Assembly (NCBI GenBank): GCA_023213395.1
Contig: CM041465.1
Coordinates: 100,757,741-100,821,740, forward strand
Source: Cycas panzhihuaensis
Lineage: Eukaryota; Cycadophyta
DNA: 64,000 nucleotides
Direction: 5' to 3'
Of the stretch, positions 57,254-64,000 are shown piece by piece. The notes beneath the pieces are model-generated. The model did not search any database. It was not told the origin of the DNA and saw only the letters and a program-made list of their open reading frames with translations. Position numbers and translations under genes: made by a program. Each line of letters starts with the position of its first letter. Within the stretch, counting starts at the first letter, position 1.

Positions 57254-58483
57254 CGTGATTACCACCTGCAAAACACCACAAAACCAGTCAAAATCATACT
57301 AATACTTACTTCTGCACTCTTTGCGCTGACACTCATCTCCATTTAGATGAAATACAGGTGGCTTTAGGGCCCCTTTAATGTTTATCTCCTGATGCAAGTT
57401 TGCACCACGCCAAATTATGCGGTACTGCAGAGTTTGTCTTAGGTCCCGCAGTGATCAAGGCCCCGTGGTAAAGATCACGGCACCATGATCTTTACCATAA
57501 TGCGAACGTCACCCCCCCCCCCCTAAAAGGGGGGCTTTCCCATCCAAAAACCACAAAAATTGTTCCAAAGAGGGCCACGACCAGGCCCAATGGGACCAGG
57601 GCTACCTAATGCCCCAGTCCTGCCTCTCTCTGGGTCTAGTTTGGACTCTGGGAGATCGTTTCTCATCCATATGGGGCCCAAAAAACTACATAAATTTAAT
57701 GAAAAGTAATAACTTTCAAATCACAAGATGGGATAGGGTTTCGATGATCCACTCATTGGATATAGTCGAGATGTCACCATCTCATTGCCCTAGTCTCAAC
57801 AGTTGTCTCCCAGTCTCGACCCAATGGTCAGATCTCCCTCTGCATGCCTCCGAAGTTAGGTGGTGCTCTATTGTATAAGGGAAGGGGTACGAATTCATTC
57901 ATGAGCCCGTGAAAATGAATCCTATTTTTATTAGTTTTCCTTATATAGGCGGGGGCCCTGACGGACACTTTCTTCGTTTTCGCTTTTGAGACAACCCTTG
58001 GGATCATTTCTCATCCTCGATCATCATTGCTTTTTGGCCATGTCTCCTATTGTGCTTCCATAGCCTCAGTTTTACTCATTCCTTCAGGTGCATTTATGGC
58101 GCCTCGTCGATGCATTGCTACTAGGGCCCTTCTGTCTCATTTTACATACCACTCTTGTGCATGCCCGAGTTTATACTCATTTGGCTCGTTTCGCCATCCT
58201 GGACTCATTTTTGTAACCTGTTCCTGCCCTTGGGGTCTCCAAAGCAAATGCTCCTTCCATTCAGGATCATTCTTTGCTTTCTTAAGCGACCTTTGGTATC
58301 CCAGGGTGCCCTTTTCGCTACCCTCTCTTTGCCAGTGGTCAGATAGCCTACTCCTATCCTCAGGTAGCCTCATTGATGGGTCCTCCTACCCTTCATAGCC
58401 ATCGTTGCTAGCCATACAAGCCTCTTTTGCTTCGACTCTAACTCTATTATATATTTTCTCTACCAAGACACTTTCTTTTCTCG
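57254..58483. other. Intergenic region of G2 between PMD gene and second RNase H
   Basis: Likely 5' region of the antisense gene plus spacer. It holds GGTACTGCAGAGTTTG-type and ATCACGGCACC palindromic motifs near 57,410-57,500, a C-run at 57,510-57,522 followed by AAAAGGGGGG, and the putative promoter block at 57,910-57,971. Open tracts at 57,609-58,398 have no recognised domain. Confidence 0.6.
57910..57971 (-). promoter_or_regulatory. Putative promoter of the antisense PMD gene in G2
   Basis: On the minus strand AAAGTGTC (57,971-57,964), TATATAAGG (57,947-57,939) and TTCATTTTCA (57,919-57,910) occur in the same order as upstream of the H copy. The TATA-to-TTCATTTTCA distance is the same. 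G2 has about 12 extra GC-rich bases before the TATA. The ATG lies about 690 bp downstream. Confidence 0.55.
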
Positions 58484-58910
58484 TCCAAGACTCTCTTTAT
58501 CTTCACTGATGGTGGAAGCTATGGTAATCTTGGCTCCTCCACTGCTGCATGGATTTTTTGTGACCCTTTCGGATATGATTTCCTACGTTCAGGAATCTTC
58601 CTCCCTGAGGCTATAAATAATGAGGCTGAGTACACGACCATTATTGAAGCCCTCACTGATGTACTCCACTTTCATTATAGATCTATTGTTCTTCTTTGCA
58701 ACTCCCAGGTGGTGGTGTCCTATCTCACCCAGGTTTACTAGGTGCGATGCCCATGCTTGAGAGCCCTTGCTTTGATAGCCAAGTCTTTATTGGCTTGTTT
58801 CCAATCTATCAACATTTGACACATCCCTCGAGCCCTAAATATTGAGGCTGACATCCTCGTTCGCCTCATCGTTAAGCACTGCCTCCCTCTTCTTATTGAC
58901 TGCCCTTAAG
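58484..58910 (+). pseudogene. Additional (second) RNase H domain of G2
   Basis: It reads LFIFTDGGSYGNLGSSTAAW, PEAINNEAEYTTIIEALTDV, SIVLLCNSQVVVSYLTQVY, HIPRALNIEADIL. The RNase HI acidic residues are the Asp of TDGG, the Glu of AEY, the third Asp changed to Asn (LLCNS) and the final Asp of EAD. E1 (19,041) has the opposite damage: its Glu is lost and its third Asp kept. Known role: this extra domain in Tat elements lies downstream of integrase and is thought to aid RNA removal during reverse transcription. Stops replace Gln and Trp. Confidence 0.88.
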
Positions 58911-59328
58911 AGACTTGCTTGGTCACTCCATCGCCCTAGTCTCAGGCTGTCTTGCATCCCACTTTGCGATCTGTTCGCACCTCTAAAAGCTAGCCACTAA
59001 TGAGGTTAAACTATGGAGACCATCAAGTTTGCTTGTTTACCCTTTTCTCTTGCCACCACTGCACTTTCTCTTTGCATCCTTACGATGGGGGCGTCCCCTT
59101 CATTCGTTATAGCTTCTAGTTGATTCTCGAGTGGCACATAGGTAGTCCCTATGTTGTCTCCACCCCTATCCTCGTATCCATGCGTTCCGCCATGACACTC
59201 ACTAGCACCCTTGGCTCTTGTTTTACTTATGATTGATATATATACATGTACTACTAATAGTTTTTGTTGCCAACATTCGCCATCGTACCATGCTTCCGAG
59301 CGGTGAGGCTCTACTACCAAGGGGGTAG
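58911..59328 (+). other. G2 3' spacer and polypurine tract
   Basis: Non-coding, partly alignable with E1 19,481-19,957 (CTCTAAAAGCT, ATGAGGTTAAACTATG). It ends with the polypurine tract CCAAGGGGGTAG at 59,317-59,328. Confidence 0.75.
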
Positions 59329-62131
59329 TGTTTCTTGGCTACTGGAAATGGATATGGATAGGTTGACTCAGGTAAGTGCAGGTATGCTTCTCCCTTTTCA
59401 CTTTTACTATCTCTTTGGAAAGGTAGATAGAAGCATTACCTTGTTACATGATTGACTGCCACATTTATGTGATCACCTTGCATCTACTCCTTGATCATGC
59501 TGCTTGTCATACTTTTAGCCTATGACAACCTATGGGACCTACCTTTTGGCAAGTTAGGCATCCCCATGGCACTCTATAACCCTCTACGCTATCTCTATGT
59601 CACCTCAGACCTCGTTCAATTGGTATGATTCGCTCATACACTGGTCCTATGTCCTCATCACCATATTTCTAGGATTTTGAGCTCTTAGTGTCTTGTTTGG
59701 CCTAGTACATATGCCTTCCGGACTGTCCCTAACTACTTGGATAGAAGGGCTAGCCTCTCCTAGGCCTGTCACACCTCTTTTAGGGCTCCCAAAACCTTAA
59801 CCATTGCCATTTTGGTATTCTGGTCTCGCACCACTGTAAACTAAGCGATACAGCGAAGTTTACCACAGCACTGCAAAGTTTACCGTAGTGCGACTGTTGC
59901 ACTTTCTTTTTTTTATCTGCCATGGTAATTCTCATTTTTTTCACAGAATTACCACATGAACAAGTGACTAACTTAGCCCTATTCGCACCCTAATCACTCG
60001 ATTAGGGTTGGGATGAGTATATATCCCAAAAAGTTCATTATTTCACATCTCTTGGCTCTAAAACATCACGCTCTACTACTGTACTTCTGCTCTCTTCCTC
60101 TTCTCCTTCAAAGGTGCACCTGTAACTCTACGTTTCCTACTATTCCAGCTTAAGATCTTCTTGTAGCAGCTCTATTTCATGGTGGGAGACCCTCCTCCAA
60201 GCATTCCCAAGCAAGATCTCCTTGTTTCTTTCTCAACTTTGCCCAACAAGTGTCTTCTACAGCCCCACTTTGAGGAACACCCTGCAAACCTTGTAGGGCC
60301 TACTCTCTTCCACTAGTTGCAAGGGAAAATCTGCCCTTATCTTAGCCTAGTAGGTACCCTTTACCTTATTTTCATGATTTAATATGTATTTGTTCCATTA
60401 GAGCCTACTTGAAAGTGTATTTTCCCTTCTCTTTTGTCTGTTAGTTATAGGAAGGATCATTTTTCCTAGTGTTTGGCTTTGTATCCTTTGATTTCCATCC
60501 CATTTCTCCGCTGGTTTTCTTCAAGAAAGCTGCGGGAGAGGGCTCACAAGGATTGGGCAAAGGGAGTAAGGTGGAATCCATCCCAACTAGACCTACTACC
60601 TAAGGGAAAACCCCTTCCCATCCTTCCTCTCTTGCACCCATGTTTTCCTTGAGTTAACTAGGAGTGGGTGGAATCCTAGCTTACACTGGATACCAGTGTA
60701 CGCAGACCTTGCTGTGCTAATTCCAAACCTGAACGCCCTTCTTTTGGGCCTTCTTTATGCCCCTAATCTAGTCTGGCATCCTTTTGGACCTTCGGTGAGG
60801 CTTATGTGGCGATTCACTGTCCATAGTGACTTTTTTACCTAAGCATCTCTCTCACATCCCACATAGTTTATTCCGATGCTTATTTGTTGCTCATAGATTG
60901 TTGCATAACCTTGACCTTGTTGTGTTTTGAGGCTGCATAGAGAGCCTTTAGTGGAGGGTTTCTCCATCCTGAGACTACCCTTTCACTTCTTACTTAGTAT
61001 GTGTGATTTTACTTTGAGGAAAGTAGAATTATTTTCAGTAGTGGTTACACTAACTTCAAATATAAATTTTAGCATTCATATTATATATTTGTATATATAG
61101 TTTCTTGCAGCCCCTTCTTGGAAGGGAAAGACTCTTGTGGATGTTGGTTTGAAGCAACATCCATGAAGATGAAGAACGTATGACTACAAGTAAGCCTTCA
61201 CCCTTCTTTTCTCTTCCACTTTGCTTGTTTCTTGGTACGTTTATTTATTTCTTTTGCTTTTCCTGCTTCACTTTGTCTTTCCTATGGGTAAGATAAGGAA
61301 GCCCCTGTTTTCCATACCAACTTTAGTCACACACCAACTATTGATGAGAGGGCATACATTGCGTATAAGTGAGGTCCTTCATCAACCGCTACGCTTCCTG
61401 GGTACGCATCGTCTCTCTCCATTGACTCCTTTCCCTTTTTTGATCTTATCTAAAATCTATTGCATTTGTTTAATAGATCACGTAAAAGCGAAAAAGGTAA
61501 TAAATTAGCTACTTGCATTTATTTTGCATAAGTATCTTCTGTACTTGTTCTTCATAGGAAAAGGGCATAATAGGGACTGCATTCCTCCCCCTTTCTCATA
61601 TCTATCATGAAAGTACCCATAGTTGCACTTTATTTACTTGCTTGAATACACACAAGATACTTGTTCTTTTTTTCTCTTGCCATTTGGTTGTTGAATAAAA
61701 GAGAGAGTAGCTCTTAGCCCCATTTTCTTTACTTCTTCCCTTGGTTAGCTTTACTTAGACTAATTAGTCTAGGGAAGCCTACCTACTTTTGTCCTAGGCC
61801 CTGTGCCTATAACCTTTTGTCTCACGTTCCTTCGTCATAGGAACCTCTCCATCAAGGGTTCCTCCTCTTCCCTTCCGGCCATCCAATGGTGGGGGGACCT
61901 CCCTCTTGGAGACCATCCAGGATACCCCTATGTGTGTCTTCCCTCTTGGATTTAAAAGCTACTCCAAGGTAGTTAGGCACTAGTTGTGGGTCCCAAACTC
62001 GTGCTCTGACACAGGGACGCCATGTGTAGTGTTCCCTCTTACTCATAGGTTTCCATCCATACCCCCAACTTCAGTTGTTGACCACCTCAATTCCTATCAA
62101 GCATAGTGACCATCTCGTAGACGCGGCTCCA
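59329..62131 (+). repeat. LTR4, 3' LTR of G2
   Basis: It starts TGTTTCTTGGCTACTGG and ends GACGCGGCTCCA, 2803 bp, against 2807 bp for LTR3, and aligns with it end to end. TATA-like GTATATATAG is at 61,091-61,100. The 3' flank is the primer-binding site of H in inverse orientation. Confidence 0.9.
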
Positions 62132-62132
62132 A

Positions 62133-62530
62133 TCCCCAGTATGGTCACCATTGGAAGCATGCTTCTAAGGGATCACTAAGGACAAGGACACCTAAAGCTA
62201 ATACTACAGCTATAACAGGGGCTTAAGGGTTTTAAGAGGGAGGATAGGTCACCCTTAAAGGGTGTCTATGCATCAGAATACAAGTCCAGTGACCCGTGAA
62301 TAGCACTTAAGACTTTCCCTTTAGGCAAGTACCTTCTAGGATCTAAATTGGGTAAGGACATCCTTGGCTTATCGAGTAGCCTAAGGGAAGGTGAAGGGGA
62401 GGAGAGGGAAGGTCCTCTAGGTGGGAGGAAAGGATGGTTCCTTGTAAAGTGGGAACCTAGGAATAAGAAAAAAAAAGTGGTTAGTTGAAGGATAAGAGAA
62501 GATTTGGCATATATAGGAACCAAATCCAAA
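62133..62530 (-). repeat. Primer-binding site and LTR inner end of H
   Basis: The minus strand reads TGGTGACCATACTGGGGA at 62,134-62,151, directly after an LTR end GCATGCTTCCA (inner CA at 62,152-62,153). Rightward the LTR continues with CGGGTCACTGGACTTGTATT and GGCTACTCGATAAGCC, which match GGGTCTTGAACTTGCATTC and GGTTACTCGGGCAACC of LTR2. Only the last few hundred bases of the LTR are recognisable. Confidence 0.75.
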
Positions 62531-62662
62531 GGATAAGATTGTTAGAGAATTATATTTGAGTTTACCTAAAGGGTGTGCCTTTAAGGTTTTGGCTAAATGT
62601 AAGGTTTGCTTAGTTATGCTAAGGGTTCTGATTATGTCCTTTGTTTTGGTTGTAAGATGGGA

Positions 62663-62834
62663 TGGTAGAATTGCGTCTATCGGATGGTAACTACACTCAA
62701 TAGGGGTTAGGGCGGTCAATGGCAAAATCTGGAATATAAGTATGATCCTACAAGTGCAAGAAACACCACACTCGGTGTCTATGCATCGGAATGCAGGTTC
62801 GAGACCCATGAATGGTGCACGACTTCCTCAAAGT
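62663..62834 (-). repeat. Second LTR 3'-end fragment of the same long-LTR family
   Basis: The minus strand from 62,834 reads ACTTTGAGGAAGTCGTGCAC, ATGGGTCTCGAACCTGCATT and ends GACGCAATTCTACCA near 62,663. It is parallel to LTR2 31,670-31,838 (GAGGAAGTTGTGCACC, ATGGGTCTTGAACTTGCATT, GATGTGATTCCA). It repeats the end already present at 62,152-62,330, so it is either a second element or a tandem duplication. Confidence 0.7.
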
Positions 62835-63239
62835 TGAAGGAAAATATACTTACAGGAGAACAGGGCAAAACATATATCAAATAACCATAAACTAATATTG
62901 CATTAATACATCAATGTATCACCATCACAATAGCATAAATACATGAAAGCATTGTTGTTCAAACCATTGTAGCAGAAATGAGCATTACAAATCTCTTAAA
63001 TGAGGATGTTGTCTAAAAACACCAGTGTTGTACACCCCATAATATAAATAGTTTTGGAGGAGGAGGGAAACTCCTTAACCCCTGAATTCAAATTAATAAT
63101 AAAATAATGTAACTTAACTTAAATAAACTAACTCAACTTACCTTAACTTACCTTGACATGTTGAGAATCACATGTCTAAATTGAGGTGCACAATCCTGGT
63201 AGGTAAGAGGGAGTTGAGTGATGACATTACGCTCCAACA
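62835..63239 (-). repeat. LTR of element K
   Basis: The minus strand starts TGTTGGAGCGTAATGTCATC right after a polypurine tract and probably ends TTTTCCTTCA at 62,835, where the long-LTR fragment begins; about 405 bp with TG...CA ends. A TATA-like ATTTATATTATGGGG lies near 63,035-63,049. Only one LTR of K is in the window. Confidence 0.6.
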
Positions 63240-63259
63240 TTCTCCCCCTTAATGTCATC
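63220..63259 (-). promoter_or_regulatory. Polypurine tract of K inside a hairpin
   Basis: The polypurine tract (minus strand AAGGGGGAGAA, 63,241-63,251) and the first bases of the LTR lie between perfect 10-bp inverted repeats, GATGACATTA (63,220-63,229) and TAATGTCATC (63,250-63,259), with a 20-nt loop. Confidence 0.7.
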
Positions 63260-63414
63260 GCGAACACTTGTATCTTTTCCTTGAACTTATGGAACTTGTA
63301 CTTGAAAAAAACTTTGAAGTTCTGATCTTGATCTTTATCAACTCTTCTCACCCTTATAGCTACATATGTCTCTTTATCATGGAATGATGTAGAAAAACTA
63401 TAAGTAGATGAAAC
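63252..63414 (-). other. 3' non-coding part of K
   Basis: A short stretch between the gag-like ORF stop and the polypurine tract. A second frame reads DKDQDQNFKVFFKYKFHKFK, a lysine-rich fragment of the type found at the C-terminus of retroelement polyproteins, but there is no identifiable domain. Confidence 0.4.
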
Positions 63415-63996
63415 TTAATTCAAATATAAATGAATAGCTATAATTTTGACTTTGTCAACTGGAACATTAAGAAGGCTTTGAACTTGAACTTTTGTAATCT
63501 TTATGCTTTGAACAACTATCATATCATCAGGTTTATTCTTTGTCATATCATCACATTCATTCTTCGTTATGTCATAAGATTCATCTTTATTCTCCCCCTC
63601 AAATGGAGGATCAAATTCTTGTGTAACAAGGTGGTCCTGCATTTGATCTGAATCTTCATTAATTTTGTCATCATGATCTACTTGTTCTATCACCTGTCTC
63701 ACATGCTCATCAAAAATATCATCAAATACATGGAGGGTATCTCCCCTATAAATGGAAATCAATAAATCCCAAACAGACTTAAATGTTGTCAAATCACATA
63801 CTTCTGAAAAAATTTCATCATTCATAGTACAAAATAATAAACCTAAAACTTCATTATCTTTTCTAAATTTTTCTTTAATGCTAAGGTCACATTCATGTTG
63901 TAAATACTTCAAAAGATCATGTTCAATAAAGTAAGTTTGCATGGTGTCAGACCATAGTGAAAAGTTATGACCATCGAAAATGGGGAATTGTGCCAT
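63415..63996 (-). CDS. Gag-like ORF of element K (UBN2/DUF4219-type)
   Basis: 193 codons with no stop, start ATG 63,996 (MAQFPIFDGHNFSLWSDTMQ). The pattern F-D-G-x-N-F-x-x-W, then LLKYLQHECDL, LLFCTMNDEIFSEV and FKSVWDLLISIYRG is the copia-type gag N-terminal domain (DUF4219/UBN2 families; shared shape with copia gags). The C-terminal half is acidic (Asp/Glu/Asn-rich: DDKINEDSDQ, DESYDITKNECDDM) with no zinc knuckle. It is followed after about 160 bp by a polypurine tract and LTR, with no pol between, so K may be non-autonomous or internally deleted. A captured host copy of the domain is the alternative. Confidence 0.6.
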   Translation of the reverse strand: MAQFPIFDGHNFSLWSDTMQTYFIEHDLLKYLQHECDLSIKEKFRKDNEVLGLLFCTMNDEIFSEVCDLTTFKSVWDLLISIYRGDTLHVFDDIFDEHVRQVIEQVDHDDKINEDSDQMQDHLVTQEFDPPFEGENKDESYDITKNECDDMTKNKPDDMIVVQSIKITKVQVQSLLNVPVDKVKIIAIHLYLN

Positions 63997-64000
63997 TTTA

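Larger units (their letters stand above)
44962..62131 (+). mobile_element. Tat-type Ty3/gypsy element G2, nearly complete
   Basis: It has an LTR of 2.81 kb at each end (44,962-47,768 and 59,329-62,131), primer-binding site, gag, protease, RT, RNase H, integrase, an antisense PMD gene, a second RNase H and a polypurine tract. Total is 17.17 kb. The flanks GTCTA (44,957-44,961) and ATCCC (62,132-62,136) are decayed copies of the GTCCC expected in the H sequence TAGGTCCCCAGTATGG. The two LTRs differ at roughly one base in nine in the segment I compared, so the insertion is old. Confidence 0.9.
27395..62530 (-). mobile_element. Host element H (Tat-type), split by G1 and G2
   Basis: Minus-strand retrotransposon reconstructed from three separated pieces. 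They are the LTR inner end plus primer-binding site (62,133-62,530), a leader and gag N-terminus (44,240-44,961), and an antisense PMD gene (42,727-43,980 and 27,887-28,457, with its upstream block from 27,395). G2 occupies 44,962-62,131 and G1 28,458-42,721. Most of gag and all of pol are missing between gag and the PMD gene, so H looks like an internal deletion derivative. The left end and 3' LTR are not recognised. Confidence 0.65.

Overview
This is plant nuclear DNA made almost entirely of old, nested LTR retrotransposons. I find no host gene, tRNA or rRNA. The element types (Ty1/copia plus Ty3/gypsy of the Tat type with a second RNase H), the very long LTRs, the deep nesting and the heavy decay all suggest a seed plant with a large genome. 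The species cannot be named from this sequence. Most reading frames are broken. Many of the stops sit where Gln, Trp or Arg is expected, the pattern left by decay of methylated cytosines.

Positions 1-13,493 (AT-rich, minus strand) hold three related copia copies: A (gag to integrase, running off the left edge), B (gag to pre-integrase only) and C (gag to RNase H). B and C share a single LTR at about 6,785-7,460. Positions 13,494-19,040 hold a different copia, D, on the plus strand, with all its catalytic residues still recognisable. C and D are each interrupted in reverse transcriptase/RNase H by a solo LTR of one common family. The D copy has perfect CTTCT target duplications.

Positions 19,041-23,200 are the 3' end of a Tat-type element (E1: second RNase H, polypurine tract, 3.2 kb LTR). 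A minus-strand integrase fragment (J) abuts it. Positions 23,801-27,400 are gene-free and carry three successive degenerate tandem arrays.

From 27,395 to about 62,530 lies a nested stack. The oldest layer is H, a minus-strand Tat-type element. Its LTR end and primer-binding site are at about 62,133-62,530, a gag remnant is at 44,240-44,810, and on the opposite strand it carries a plant-mobile-domain (PMD) gene split between 27,887-28,457 and 42,727-43,980. G1 (28,458-42,721) is inserted inside that PMD gene, and the reading frame continues across the insertion. G2 (44,962-62,131, about 17.2 kb) is inserted just inside the primer-binding site of H. G1 and G2 have gag, protease, RT, RNase H and integrase. 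G2 is nearly complete and also has an antisense PMD gene and the second RNase H. G1 has lost most of the corresponding 3' region.

The right end (62,663-64,000, minus strand) has another LTR fragment and element K: a 0.4 kb LTR, a polypurine tract in a perfect 10-bp hairpin, and an uninterrupted 193-residue gag-like ORF.

The most notable system is the antisense PMD gene. It is present in G2, H and (as a C-terminal remnant) G1, and G2 and H share a TATA-containing upstream block. It looks like an independently transcribed passenger gene of this retrotransposon family.
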